Positions 45,901 through 60,854 are shown, counted from the stretch's first letter. The stretch is DNA of 64,000 bases from Fasciola hepatica (GCA_948099385.1 CANUEZ040000113.1:10490501-10554500); one strand, 5' to 3'. Program-made: numbers and translations. The notes: generated by a model not told the origin, from the sequence alone.

Positions 45901-48900
45901 TTTAAACCATAAAAAATAACGAGGTACCGCCCACAAAATCACATCAATAAAGTTTGGTGATCAGATACAGCAGAATTCCGATGATGCATATGAACAATTT
46001 AGGCTTGGGTGGATCCTTTCCTTTTGTCTGGCGGTAAACTAGCATTTGTAATAACTAAAGCCTGGACAGACAAACGGAACTGCCACATAAAGCATACGAT
46101 GTCCGAAAAATAGCTATATGCGGTTAGTTGAGGGACTAATCGTTTACACTGTTTCTAACAAAGTAGCAATGCACGTGCCTCATTGGTAACTAAGTCGCAG
46201 ATAATGATAAATGAAATATCGAACACGAAATATCCGTTCTGTTGAGGGATATATATAAAGAAATATTCCCCAAAACACTCTTCTAATTGGTCACATTGGA
46301 TGGTTCCACATTTCGTATGAGTCAGGGAAAATAAACATGCAATTATTTTGTTTTACTTACACAAACTTAAATTATACAAAAATAAGCATAATGTGGTGGA
46401 ACTCGATGTTCAACATCGTAATGATCAGTGACTGAAATCTATTTTTCACTCTAACAGTTGGATTCACAAACTGACCCGAATGCTTGGTAAATGTTAAACA
46501 TACTAGAATTATAAAAAGCGAAACACATTTGTGAACATTTTTCTGAAAACATCAACATTTTCAATTCCTTATTGATATTTCACCGTTCTTTCACAACTGC
46601 ATCAGCTGAAATAAGCAAACCAATTAATCGAAAAACTCCTTTCACATAAAAGTACGCCGAACACACACAGATTTGCCCGTTGATTATCTGCGGATCCGAG
46701 CAGAAGAAAGGCGGAGCGTTTATCAGTAATTTCCTGATGTGAACTTGAATTTCAGTATCAGCATCGCGGAACTCAAACCGGTAAAATGCTATCCGAATGC
46801 GTTATGGACTGAAATCACGCATTTGCACGGGTTGGGAAACCATGTAAAATTTCAATGATAACTAATAAATGAAAGTCTCATTGAAGATGGAGTCACACTG
46901 GAGAGGTTTTCGGAATATAATAACTACTCTAGTGAAATTAGAAATAATGGATTTAGCAATACAAAAACATTTTTCTGCATTTTACATCAATAAAGCACCC
47001 TTACGCCTCCTCTAAAAATATCTTGATACGACATGCTGTTTTGTTTAAAAGAATCTTGTAAACAACTTGAATCTTACGACCCTTTGTGTGTTTTGCTGCC
47101 TTAAACAAGAAAACTGGGTACATATTTCCCCGGGCGAACCCCAGCGAAAAAGAGACCAACCAAAGCTTCGCATCGCTGTGACTGATAATCGCAGATTTCC
47201 TGTGCCACAAGCATTCCTCTAACCAATAGCTCCATTACGATCGATCGTCAGTGGCACTGAATTTCGATGCTGTTTATAGCTGGGTGACTACGCGGTCCAC
47301 CGGGACCGTTCATCTGATTATAATTTAAGTTAAAATGTATTCCGTTTGTGACCACTTAAGTCAAGTTGTGGTATTGGTGGAAGGTTCTGTCGCACAAAGA
47401 AAGTGTTTCTCTGTTGGAAAATAACTAGATGCTACTGAATAGTGATATAACTTTGATAATCCTTTATCATACGTAAAGCCTGAAGATCGGCAAATAGAGT
47501 GAGCCAGAATTTCAAGAGGTTACACAAAGTATACCCAACGTTACACTATACGAGCAAATATTCGTGTACATAATAATTGCAGATGCTATAATTTGTGCCC
47601 GAACTAACAAACGCTATCACCATCTATCCCTAATTGACAGCCTCATAACTTATTGTTTTCATGAAACTTGTCTGCATACATGGGTTGTTCCTGTATTCGG
47701 ATTAGGGATAGGGAGTGGGCTAGTTATTATTATACCGCATTCCAATCCCTGTATAAAGTATATAATGACCAGTCCGTTACAAGGAATGGAGCTAACGGAA
47801 GCCATTTAGGATATTTCGGTCCTCCATGATTACTATCATGGGAAGTAAAGAATGACAAGGCATTTTGATCAGTGAAGCTCTCGTAATAAAACTACCTAAT
47901 TGTCGAAATGTTATTTTTAACTCCGGTTCTCTCCCTTCTTAGACTTATTGGACTTGAATTCGGTGTAGTTTTGCTGGTAGGCCCTAGGGGTTTGTAGACC
48001 CATATTCGGTGAACCCTTGTTTGGTACAAAAGAATCAAACATGTTGAAGCTTCTGAAACTCAGGAAAACATTGTGTTTAGGCCCTACTGGACACTGAACA
48101 GGTAGACGATAAAAAGTATACTACTGCGAATGTTATCTAAAGTTCGATTTGACACCAGTGTTCCACGCGAGGTTTTGTTAAATTGATTAGCGTGACTGAC
48201 TGATTCACATTAGGCGAATCCATGTTGGCTGATAAACCGCTAACTGTGCCCTTGGACTACGTTGGCAAACTGATGCAAGCAATCGGAGTTGGAGTAAGGC
48301 TTTTTTGAAGTTGAAATTAGTAAATCTCTGCATTTTTATCCAACATCCGGAAACGCTTGATTTTCATTCCTTAGTATAATTCGTCAGCCATTTTGTCAGA
48401 AATGGTGTAAGAAACCGTGTGGGCTGGGGAACCTGTGCTCCGTTGTATGTTTGGTTACAAACTGCAACTGAAATATGTGAAAACTCTAACCAGTGCAGGG
48501 TCAAACCACCTCTGTTTATCTCTTGAAAAAATTGTCTCGTACTACTAATCTCCCCATAATTAGGGCAACCGTTGTCAGTTTGATAATGCGATCCCAGTGA
48601 AATGATTTCATCACGCTGTTCGCGAACCTTTCATATCATGGCGAGCACCGAAGTAACAACTGACTACGGGGAATATGTGATAGGAAAATATGTCGGAAGT
48701 TCGTTCTCAGTTCCATACTCGCATCCTGAGATTTGTTTCTTTCAACTGCTCCAACGATTACAATCGTGCACAAAAGAAGATTTCATGGAGAAATCTCACC
48801 CTTGAGTGCACGTGTTTTACGAAAATAACATGTGTGGTGAACCGCAGCCTGAAAAAGATCGCCATTCGTTGCATTCATTGACTAGTATTCTGGAGTGAAC

Positions 48901-51059
48901 TATTACATATGAAGGATAACAGTCCTTCATTAGCTTTCAGATGTTCATAGACAGCACGATTTCTTGATATCATATTTTTGAGGCCAATCTTAGACATTTA
49001 AAGGAGATAGAAGATTACTCTTTTCGAAGCATGACTTCACTGGGGCCTTTCTGCATGTATTTGATTCCTTTTATTTGTTAATTCGTTTGGCTCAGTGGGA
49101 TTCTGTTCTTACCATTTTTGTACAGTATGTTCTTCGAGGATAATCACACCCTTGGAGGTTAGAATTCTTGTTCTTACTACTGGAAACGGTGGCAGTAGTT
49201 AGACTCTTAGAATGTTTAAGAAAGTTTGAAAATCCTTTTGTTGTGTGTGGGTGCACCGCTACAAGGAGATGACAACTTAAGTGAACCGTTTATCACTCTG
49301 AGTTCCCCTGTCAACCGATCTTTAAAAAAATTTCTAGAGGGAAGTATTGTCCCTGGAGTAGGACACACGGGAAGAAAGCGTTCGCTATAGTATGTCAGTA
49401 AGGATTTGCATTTGAGATACGGGATACGATATGTCTAATTATAATAAAATGTGGCTTACGTGACGTGGCCAGGTAAGTTTTCAAACCAACAGCACAAAAA
49501 GATGCCTAACTTAGTGTTGGTGATTCAGTTGTTTCCCGTTATTTGACATTGGGGTACTAGTGTCAGTAAAAACGGGGTACTATTCTCTTCTCACAAGGGA
49601 GAATAGAAAGTCGCCACATTTTAGGGATAATTAGCCAAATTCTGTGAAGCAGACCGTTCAGAAAACTCTGAGCTGCCGCCATGAAACATGGAAAAAAGAG
49701 TCAAGTAAACGTGGCGGGCCAAGAACGACATCGTCAAGGTATCTGACAGATAAAATATTGTTTGGGGTAAGGCTGAAAGACACATCAGCTAAAAATATTG
49801 TTAGTAATAATATGGCACCTTCAGGAACAACAAGTCTCTAAATAATAAATAAAAAGCTGGTGCCATTGTATTGGGTGACCTGTTGTCGGTAATGGAAGTA
49901 TTCGCTCAGCAGGGAAGTGAAGGTAGGCTCGACCAAAATAAGTGGAGAACGACAGCAGTTTACTCCTGTGGAAACAGTTGAAGGCGTCACTACAGTTAGG
50001 AAAGCATAGACTAACTGCTTTATACTTTCTACCGCGTAACGAGGTGTAATGTGGCTGGGAGACCTAGGCATCAGGGTGAATCATGGAGTTCATTAGGGAA
50101 ACTGGTGGGAGTCAGGAAAACTTGGCAATGATTTCACATTCCAGAGAAGGAACTTTTAAAAAGCTTTCATTTCGACCAGAATCAAGCTACAAGCAGGATA
50201 TGGAAAAATGCTCCTCAGTAAAATATTGATGGCCGCTATCATTCGGCAATGAGTCGTTATTTTGTCTGTCAGGACCAAATGAACAATTTGAAAAAAACTG
50301 TGAGTATGTTGCAACACACTTCGTGAGAACTATATGACTGAGGTCATTCTGTTCAGCGGGATTCCTGATATTGGAAATTATCAGGGGTAGAGATATAAAA
50401 GTACGCCCGTTTTAAGAATCGTCTCAGGTGACTTCGTGAATGGAACTTTCAACCTCTTCCGTGAATACTCGATTGAGAGGACTGATGTCCATAGTAGCAG
50501 ATTTGCATGTAGATGAAATTCCACATAAATATTTTATTGGACTTCATACTTCTCGATGTTTTTATCTTTCAGGAGTTTGCGTGAACGTGAGTAATCCACT
50601 ATGGATAGCTTTATTTTGGTTGATTTCGTCAGGTTGTTGTCAGTCGTGCAATCCCTGCATTTAAGAAGTATTTTTTCCAACAAAGAAGTAGGTCTCGGTG
50701 GAGAAATGAGAAACGATCGGAACAAATGCGAAGAGTCTTCAAAGAACGTCGAAGAATAAAGCAAAAATTAGATAACACGTAAGAGAGTACCGGTATACCA
50801 AAAAAGTGGTCGCCTGAGTCTGCAGAAAATTCAGTTCGACTATCCATTTTATTTCCTATATGTCTCACACTACTGCGAATTATGATAGCAACTGTCCTAG
50901 CCTGAAAATACGACAGTGGTAAGTGGAGACTACCAAAAGCAACATGTCTAGTTTGCTCATTCGTGAGAGTTTTGAATATTTGTGTTATTGTTAGTACAGG
51001 TTGATGGCTTTGAAAGTTTCCCGGTCAGTGCTTAGTTAAGATCACAGGACAAATAGGGG
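42954..51059. other. unassigned sequence, 8.1 kb
   Basis: The first 200 bp may hold the 5' part of the Penelope element: minus-strand text before the TAG reads RSEFDTNG in frame. A weak B-box-like GGTTTGAGTTCC occurs at about 43617-43628. A 93-codon frame at 43710-43991 and others have no recognised domains. Confidence 0.45.
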
Positions 51060-51570
<511 letters not shown>

Positions 51571-51716
51571 GGTGAATGTCTCAACCAAGTTAATTATTAG
51601 GCTTTAAAAGTGTAAAATGTGCCAAAAATGACCTGTTGTCAAGACACTAGCAAGCAATTCGCGGTCGAAGCTTCTGCACCGGCCGGCCGAAGCTTTCGGT
51701 TATATATTATTAACAG

Positions 51717-52189
51717 TCATCTCACTCCATAAACAAAATGCCGCAGTTGGACCTCAACGGTTGTTTGGGTGGCATCTATTTGCAACAGAAGGATGGTGAT
51801 GTCATTATTATTTAGGTGAGCGAGCACGGAAACTTTGGAGAACGTTTCCCTGGATACATGGAATGCCGATTTTTCTCCTGGAATCGTTTCACCGTGGTCA
51901 ACCTTTTGCTTAACTTCCGGTGAATGATTGGAAGATATCCAAACAGCCCGGTATGAATCGACAGTTGGGGTAGACAATTTGCACAAATCAGCGGGGTACT
52001 TAAATGAGCGTAGTTCTGGATAGTCGAGGGTAACAATCGTTTTATTTCAAATCGACAAAATGCCTTCGCTGTAAACCCTTAGTCCAAGAGACTCAATGGA
52101 CTCGGCAACAGGGATGAATTTAGATGTGTTGATCGAGATGCCGTTATCCACGAAGCCGTCTATCGTGGGACAAACTTCATAAGCAGTGA
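51717..52189 (-). pseudogene. Gypsy-type reverse transcriptase/RNase H junction relic
   Basis: One minus-strand frame reads, in order, DNGISINTSKFIPVAESI, ESLGLRVYSEGI, TLDYPE, a stretch where the GxxNYYRRFIP motif would be, then ETFSKVSVLAHLN and LLLQIDATQTTVEVQLRHF. Gypsy RTs have this plan after the YxDD box: an INxxKC segment, FLGHxVxxxGI, a proline-containing segment, then the RNase H start LVxDAS..xxGAVLxQ. Here D-A-T keeps the first catalytic aspartate, but GAVLQQ has become VEVQLR. A TGA lies in frame at 52049-52047. No RT motifs were recognised further upstream and no integrase downstream, where the GAT-rich tract begins. Confidence 0.72.
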
Positions 52190-55100
52190 GTCATACAGAC
52201 CAAGTTCCGTCGTATTTGCGGCATTCTGAACCTTCCCAGAAGCAAAATGAATAGAAATATGGGCTACAAAAAAACTAAAATTTTAGAAAGTGCACTCTCC
52301 ATAAAAATGGTTGGATAAGTCATTAACGTATGGAATTTGGTAATGCCGAGAATTTTCATGCTGTTGACGGTGCAGGAATCGTCATTTAGAAAGCAGTTGC
52401 AATGTTTTAACCCAGAAGACCTTCCTATTGAACTTATTTAGTAAGCAGCATACGCACTCCACCACGACCGTTGTATTTCAAACCATATGAAAGGAAGAGG
52501 CATATTCTCTTAGTGTTGGGCGGTTTGTCTCTAAGCATTGCACTTGTTCATGTACTACTTTGGCTATTGACAGTGGATTGGGTAATAGCCAGCGAGGACA
52601 CGCTGATGTTGGACCACCTCTGTTGTCAATTTGTTTTAGGAAGCTATGAAATGCTCATGATGGGAATGTTTGTGGTTGGATAACTGAGAGCTGGTAAACT
52701 ACGTATAACTGGGAATGAATCAGTCAAGTAAACAACAGCGTACCTTCAATTTTGGACTATCCCGTCGGAGAACAAATGCTCCAAATTTCGTGTAATGCTT
52801 GCAAGAAAATGTACTCATCTTGAAAACGGGCAAAATGACAGATTTGCAACAGAAATCAAAAGTTACTTCAAGCGGAGTTCCTGACATCAATTAGAATGGA
52901 GACAAAGACAAAAGTAAGGCAGAAGCATGGAGACACAGTCGAGATAGAACAAAGGGGGATGGTTTTAGTAACCAAGTCCATGTGTCGGAGTTTGAGGAGA
53001 CATAGCTAGCGGAAAACGAGCGGTAGAATAATGCAAATGGTCATGGAGTGACACCGAAAAGAAAGAGCTGCTACATTATCTAGATTACGGGAGCAGGGTT
53101 CATGGGTAGACAAGAGGCAGTGAGAGCAAAAGTGACTGACGGATTGAGATAAGAATGTCGTGAACATACGAGGACTGAATGGTTTGTTCGTGATAACACG
53201 GTTCACGAAGAATTGCCAAAAATAGTGAAATATGAAGGGATCATGAGGCTGAGAATTCATATATTCGAATTCTCACTCATACTCGTCCTTCAATATTCTG
53301 ATCATACATGGTTTCTCTACTTAGTCACCGTTCCGCTTACGATGTGTTCCGTGCCTCGAATTGCAGTAAGTATTTAAAATACCTAAGGAACGCGGGTCGT
53401 TCTCCAAAACCCATATTCCACTTTTTTTCTTCCCCCCCCCCTGTTTACTTGCACCACCAGTACATCTGAAACTTAGTACTCAGTGATGTATGATCTCATA
53501 AGAAAACAGTTTTCCCTTGGAACTTTAAGAATTGACGGCTGCAATACGTTTCTGTTCCTAGTTGCTTCGTTCGTCTGGTTCAGTTAAATGACTTCAAATA
53601 AATGCATGAAAGTCTTGTCTGACTCTCTACAGAATCGCACCACTCGTAAGTTTTCTGTTTTTGGTCGACTTTTTAGCTTCGGAATAGTCGATGTTGCCGT
53701 ACTGTAGTGATTCTAATAAAAAACAACCACTATCGTCGAGAGCTGAAAAAGGACAAGCTGCAACTACTATAGCTTTATTAACAGTGATTTTGATCATGTT
53801 TTTGAAGCATAAGCAGATAAGAAAAGGGCCACCGAATCAATGATAGTTACAGGGTAAACTAGCAACTTGTTAACTATGCTGCGCGATTGAGCGAGATAAT
53901 ATGCAGTTTATTTTATCAGGGCACACCTCGCTTTCAGACATAACGTTATACTCCTTCGTACTGCACGCTTTGTGCGCTCAAAACAGCAGTGCAATGGATC
54001 AACTCCTATGTCGTTTCTCTCTATAGACACCTGAAATTGATCAGTAATTGCCCGGTATTTCCTGAGATCCTTGTCAAGGATGAGCTAATCAGCTTTTTGA
54101 AAATATATTCTACCGAGCAGATGCAGTTCGTTCAACATTGTCATATTACTGATTTCTTTAATCACGGGATCTCGGAGAAAAGATCAAAGGGCAGTCTCTT
54201 AGAAATGAAAACGGCTAGGTTCGCCTAATGAGAGGATTCCTTTATAAACTCCCTCTTCTCGTTCGGTTTCCATGCTGGCGATAGTTCCACTGATTCCATT
54301 TCATGGTAAGCTTTGTGTAGAGAACCTTTACGTTTTTCGCACAACTCTGCCCCTAGGTACGAATTTTCCTGTTCCTGCATTTCCTTAATTCTAACGCCTC
54401 AGAAAGTGGCATGTGCGAAAATGGCCTTTGATTAAGTTCTTTTCTTAGAACCATGGCATAAGGCATCATCAAAACGGACTTGCCCGAGCTCTCCGTCGTC
54501 CAAATGGCCACGCTTTGATTAAACTCCGGCTAGGTGCATCGTGGGAATCAAAGTTATAAGCACCGCTGATGGCATTAGTTCGCCAAGTTGTAGTTGGAGA
54601 TTGTAATCAGTGAAGAAGGAGCCGAACTGTTCTTCCATGATTTATCTAAAGTGAGCACCGACCCAAACTATTTCAACCACTCTGAAGGTTACTGAGACTC
54701 TCGCCATAGTTGAGTACCTCCCGGCTTCGCGCGTTTGGTGCAAAAAAACACCGTAACCTCTACCAAACTGAATAGTGGCAGAATTTTGGTACTACAGACA
54801 CAGACAGTTGCTGGACTGATACTCAACATTGTGTGCAGGGTAACATTAAGTACCGTCGGCCAATGGTTGCGTCAGTAGTAGATCATGGACCGGGAAACCC
54901 TAAGTCAAATAAGGCTCTTGGGTAAAATACGAAGCCATTGCTGTGAAAGTGCATGATGACTATCACCGACGGCTATTGCCCTAAAGAGATAGATTGTAAG
55001 TAACAGAATTGTCAAAAAAGATGCAAAAAGATCATGAAATGATCGTGAGCGGGTCCCTGGACGATAAGGACTAAAATAAACGATCACAACATACATCTGA

Positions 55101-57354
55101 GAGGTTACGAGGTTAATTTGTTCTCTGGGTTCTAAGGTAAGATCGGTGGCCGGTGTTCACGGGATTTATATCAGGCATTCCATCAGCTGTGATGGTTAGT
55201 TTCTTGATCGAAACACCTAGAGTGGTGGACATGAAAATCCGTTTAGTAGATTGAGGAAGGTGCTTTAGCCAAAGGTGTCTCTATATGTATTTCACCATTA
55301 CATGTGACTATATTAAATGCTTCATGTCTCAAAAACATGAGATGGCTTGTGATCTCCGAGTTGAACATTCGTGAACAAAGTCTGGGTTTGTTGTTCACCG
55401 AACAGCCCTATCCAGTCGATAGTAGTACACTCAAGTGCTTCGTGCGGTCGTTTGTTGGAAAGTGATAAATGAGATCTTTCCATTTTCCCAAGATCTGATT
55501 TGGAACATCTTGTGAAAAGTATAGATATGTATGAGATACTGATAATATATATGATTGATGTGGAGTTGAAAAGCTGAGAAGGAAAAGTTTACAGTGACCA
55601 AAGCTTTGAGGTCATTGTATTTGGTTTTGGATAAGAACCGACTGTAGAATGCACATTACCCGGACGCTGAAACAGGGGTTGAGGAAATTTTTTGGCGAAA
55701 AGGAGGTGAAACATCACTGGTCATATCTATATTACGCCTGCTATCTCCCCATTGTCTCATTCACTTTCACAAGCCATTGAAAAGATAACATCGTGCAAGC
55801 CATTCAAATACATAATTTTCCGCACATGCACAAACCTTCAAACACGTTTGCCGCGAAATGACAGAAGTGGTGTGACGTCGAACGTGTTAAACATAGAAAT
55901 AAACGGTCAACTAAATACACGAAAAACCATGGACCCGAGTGCCGTCGATGCTCGCCAAGATGTGTCAAATTTTACTCTGGGTACCATGTTTGATCATATC
56001 ACACCAGTTTGCCAACCAAATGGGCAAATTATCCCTTAGAATTTCCCAAATTTCCACTTCTATCTACGAGAATATACACGATTTATCATAAGAAAATTCG
56101 GAATGAATGATTGTACTTTAATTATTTGTGTCACCTTTCATAATTTGTAGAGTTGGATCTTATTTATTCGAAAAGAAATAAATTCCGTTTTCCGCCGTAA
56201 AACACTTTTGAATACGAACTTCCTAACAGCATGGATTTTTTGCTGATGTTCACCATAGTGATTCACTGTTACTTCGGTAAAGTCACGCAAAAAAGTTACC
56301 AATACGCTTAATTATTCCGAAATTTTCCTAAATTAGGCAAACAGCATAGTGAAACCACCTCAAATATGCCCTGCGTAACGACGTTTGTAACACAATACAC
56401 AGGCAACACATTATAAGGCGCACTTTTTACTGTTAATTTGTATTCAAGTGTTCAAGTCTTTAGTGTTCTCATTCGAAACAAAAATTTGCAATGGGGTTAC
56501 TTATGCAGTCTGCTTGAAAATATACTTCACTCGATGACATTCTCGATTAAAATCAGCAGGTTTTCTTCCCTCGCTGCTGATCCCAACCGTGTTTTTATTT
56601 CTGATCCAAAAGAACTTGATGATCATGACTGACCACATAAAGCCCGCGATATTTTCATATTTTGGGTTAAAACCGAGAAATCCGGGGTCAACTATCAGCG
56701 GTTACTAGTCCTAACTATACGAATGACATACTACGAATAATTAGATTCCCACTGTTTCATTTATTGTCACTGACGGTTTTTCAAAACGATTTGATTATAT
56801 TTTCGGTGTCAGTTATATAAAGAGGGCCAACCGATTATCCCTTTCCACTTATTTTTCTTTATTGCTGAACGTCATCTTTTGAGTTGTGTGTGGGAGGTGA
56901 CCTCGTTTCAACATCAGAGATCGTTGTCACGCAGTCAGTACCAGTCGATTTTTGTCACCAAGACAATCGAATAGAAATAGGGACAATCTTTGATGAAATA
57001 ACTCTGGCACCGGATCGGATGCCGCTGCTCGCGCGCTAATTACAAACGTTCATCGAATTGGAACTAAATCGTAACAAGCTGTGAGCACTCTTGGTCATCA
57101 ATAGCAATGTTATGCAAAGTACAATGGAACAGAAGAAACGGTGAGTAAATAGATACGTGATCAGTCATGGAATTTTTCTTTTTCATCACACGTGTTTTGA
57201 TGCTATTTTGTCAGTCGATTTCCGTGAGTGACATTTTGGTGTGTACAGAACATTCTAGTTCAACAGACAGTACACTCGCACCTTAAACATATACTGAGAC
57301 ATTTCCCTCACCACTTGTGACAAATGGAAGTTCACCGGTTCTAGGTTCCAATTA
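52190..57354. other. unassigned sequence, 5.2 kb
   Basis: No element was recognised. A short C run with flanking T run lies at about 53422-53441. The 95-codon frame at 55752-56039 is mildly protein-like but unidentified. Confidence 0.45.
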
Positions 57355-57690
57355 AGAAGATGGAAAGCACCAAGTGAAGTCAGTGTTTTGTCCAACATGT
57401 ACCAATAGAGCTTGGTTACACAGACGATGAATAAGCGTTTGAAAAACATGAACGAGCCACTGGATGTGGTGTTGAGCGATCATCTCAGTCAGAGGGTAGC
57501 TATACGGGCACAACACAACGGAGCACATGGTCATAGCAGAATTGATGCTCCCGCCAAATGCGAACGATACTTCGGAGACATCGATTGGTAAACATTGAAA
57601 GATGTCAAGCATTCCTAACGCCCGGTGATCAGGTCTTGCAGCGGTAAAGTAAAACACTATGAATCGCTGTAATGTACAGTCTTCCCTTGA
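57355..57690 (-). pseudogene. RTE-like LINE C-terminal relic
   Basis: On the minus strand HLSMFTNRCLRSIVRIWREH (57605-57541) aligns with RLSVFDQRY..VARVRWEH of the 22.7-kb LINE relic. After a frameshift, LTEMIAQHHIQWLVHVF and HRLCNQALLVHVG (57495-57390) match the following LRWLGHVLRM..HRLPRRALL-type block of that family. Only the last third of the RT polyprotein remains; the catalytic core is not found. The shift between the two blocks shows decay. Confidence 0.72.
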
Positions 57691-59681
57691 GATATATATA
57701 TATATAGGTATCACGGTGGTGCCACAGGGTCTACGGCTGTCGGACGTGTCTCTGTTATCCACCATATAAAAGCACTTTTAGTCGTCTTCCATCTCCTAAG
57801 GCATCGTAAACTATTGCCCAGCTGATCACCACGAATTGTGAGTACAGGCACAAGCTACTGCAATTCCAGTAAACGTAATTTGTACTTAGAAGGTGTCAAG
57901 TGTGTATCCCGTATGAATACCTCAATCTGCCAGCAGTTCAAAGCGTGTTGCATTGCATTTACATTGTCACACAACAAGGTCAGGCCCAAATGTCTGTTCC
58001 CTCGGAAGGAGTGAAAGGCCACGGACTGGAAGAATACAGGAGGTTTTTCGTGGTACAGCTTGTCTGGCGAAGTTGAAAAGGAATGCAAAAAAAAACCATT
58101 TTCGTAATCCAATGATGAAAACAAAAAAGGAAGAAATACTGCCATAGGTGATAACTTGACCTGAGGCGTGACGATGAAATTACTTGAGAAGGAGCGCACC
58201 TTTGTCAGTTGATTCATTTCTCAACAGACAGTTCCATAATGAAGTCCTATCGACAAAGCCGAAGGCTGAATGGATGTCTGGAAACACGATGTTCGTATAA
58301 ATTTGAAAGTTTCGATGGCTCTCAGTGCTTTTTATCGAGGTTTTAAGGACAGAAGGAAAGCAAAAGTCGCGAGACGTAGCACTTTCGTTTACTCTTGTCA
58401 ACCATGTAAGCACAATATTCAAGGTTGCACAACATTCAGCGATGAAAGTACTACAGTTAAATGGGGTACATCTAAAGTTTTCACAAAGCTTTAGGTGGAG
58501 GGACAGAGGGGTCCCTTCTCAAATACCATCGTTTGGTTGAATGTCAACAGCTTCCACCTGGATATGCTCAAATTCATTTTGAAGGATTGGGCAAACTTTG
58601 TGACTTGATCCAATTATGTGCATCGAAATTAGAGGAACCGGAGGTTTGACGTTTATCTCTACGACCACACTGCGGCGATTCATTGATTTTAACAAACGTT
58701 TGGGTAAATACTCCAACTCTGATTGTATGATACATAAACTAGCATTCCATATGTACGCAATAGACGGTAATAAACGAAATGCCTGCATGTCTCAAATAAT
58801 GTCTCCCTTCTATTCTCATATAGTTGTCACATATTTAGAGGATATATTCATGATGGGAGTGAAACTCCTCCCGTTCTTCGCCAGCGTATTGTTCACGCGT
58901 TTGGTATAAACAGTGAAGTATTACGGATGTTATTGAGATAAACCTTACGCCACTATGGAGCCAACTACTGGTGTACTCCACAAGGAGGGGAGCAGATCAA
59001 AATTTTCCGAACTCCGAGAGTAGAACATCAGGTTATATAACGAGCTGTATCCCACCATCTTTTTTCAGTGCTGGGGAAGACTATCAGAGTCCGGTGCTTT
59101 CTCACGTCCAAAGGTTTCCGCCTCAGTGAGTGGATTTGTTGAAATCGACTGTGGGACACTTGCCGAAAAAAATTGTTAGTGGGGCTGATACTGAGCGCCT
59201 GTTAAATCTTTGATGGAAGTGCAGCACCCGGGTTTCGAGAGGCTGCTGGTGATTATAATATGGCGGGTCATTAGCTTCATAGATCTTCTTGCTCGCAGCT
59301 AGTTGTCTCCTCCCGGTGACGCAAACAAGATTGAATAGCTTGTGGGATTTCCCAAAGATGTTAGGTTTTTACGTTTTTGATGCACTTTGAGACCAGAGGA
59401 TTTTACGGTGCCCACGGAAACTGATGCTTAGTGAAATACTTATAAGGATATGTGTGCTATTTATAAACTCACAGCCGAGATTCACTGAGGAACTTCAATA
59501 AGTATCAGACCTATAACAACCCGACGGAGCATCATTGCAATTAGTATGTCAGCAAATTCTGCGGCATACGGAGACCAAACCACGATATAGGGCATGTTGC
59601 AAAACAGTATCCTATCTTTCATACAGTTTGTCCGAGATCTTCCAGGTTGCAATTGATCCGGCGATTCATGGCATCCATTAA
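57691..59681. other. unassigned sequence, 2 kb
   Basis: Several overlapping open frames occur at 57.9-58.9 kb on both strands, none identified. The frame at 58616-58909 ends with a YLEDI box that is discussed under rejected items. Confidence 0.45.
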
Positions 59682-60854
59682 ATGATGTTATGCCAAGGTG
59701 ATGTGATCACATCTGCAGCCCCAAATAAAGTATATGATGGCCAACTGAAACAGCTGCTGGAAAGGTTTATGGAGCAAAGTGTAGCAACCAGAGCCAACAA
59801 GTACAAATTGGGTAACAACGAACCAAACTTACCCGGTTTCATTTTGATTACAAGTGATTACCAACCGAATCCAGTTCGTTGTGAACCACCCGATTCATTC
59901 AAAAATATTCAACATGAGCACAATCATTATTCTTGGCTCAGCCGCCCGATATGTAGTAGTGCAACGAGCAATTTAAGGAAGCATTACGCAGTCGAATACG
60001 AACTACTGTCGATCGACCAAAGTTACGCCTATTCGCACTTTCTATATGCACTATGCTCATCCCCGACGCGCCCGTGGTGAGGTTTGCAGCGGGTCTGGGA
60101 AGGAATGGATGATCGACTGTCTGAATCTTGTTACTAAGCAACGCAACAGTGACGGGTTATTCTCCGACCCAGAAAGAAACTTTTCCTGTGTTTACTGTGG
60201 TGTGTTGGCTACACAGTTCCTTGCTTGGGATATAGTTTACAGTGGTTGGGAACCACCAACTTCCCCAGTCTAGAGCTAAGAGAGAGATATATCGATATCA
60301 AAAGTAAAAATCTAGGTTGGGCGATGGAGCGTTACCATAGCTGCATGCAACTACAATGTCTTGCACCAACCGAGCAATTCAATCCCACTAGCAGACACCA
60401 AGTCGAGATACTCACTGTTGACAACAGCGAAGCAATGAAGCCTTGTCTCACAGGTTAGGCCTGCGACGAGGAAATGATTATTGAAACAAAAGAAAAGATA
60501 ATACTCGACAATGATTTCGGTGATCAAGAAAAGTTATCAACCTAAGGTGACAATGAAGTAATCAATTTCTTTCGTGCTCCAGGAGGAAATCAGCCGAACA
60601 GAGTCCTGTGTGTTGAAAACAGACTTATCATTGGACCTCCAGTGTGCAATCCCGTTTTCAATGAACTGCAGAAGGGCAGTTTGAGGGCGGAGAAAACTAA
60701 ATCAAACAAACGCGTTAGTGTCCAGAATTGGACGCAGACACCTGTGACACGGGAAAGTACTAAGACGCTTGTCTGCCCAAAGTCAAGGAACAGGCTCAAT
60801 AAACCTTTGTAGCCACACACGCTGAGGAGCTTCAAACAACCAGAATCACTGTAA
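59682..60854 (+). pseudogene. unidentified broken coding sequence, about 390 codons
   Basis: I do not recognise the product. The frame starting 59682 is open for 132 codons (GQLKQLLERFMEQSVATR, GFILITSDYQPNPVRCEP) to a TGA at 60078. The +1 frame is open over 60046-60273 (GKEWMIDCLNLVTKQR, FSCVYCGVLATQF). The original frame then resumes from about 60260 through a TAG at 60456 and a TAA at 60543 (VINFFRAPGGNQPNRVL, KSNKRVSVQNWTQTPVTR) to a TAG at 60810, and continues to a TAA at 60852. Balanced, charged composition over 1.1 kb is unlike surrounding random frames. No introns are apparent. It could be a retrocopied host gene, a decayed element protein, or exons of a live gene whose introns I misread. 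Confidence 0.42.

Noticed and set aside
55752..56039. 95-codon open frame with protein-like composition
   Set aside because: No domain, splice sites or homologue could be named. Length is within what chance allows in a 64-kb window.
58616..58909. QIM followed by YLEDIFMMG, recalling the Gypsy RT YxDDI box
   Set aside because: The upstream LPFG motif is missing at the right distance, the second Asp is Glu-Asp reversed, and nothing downstream fits.
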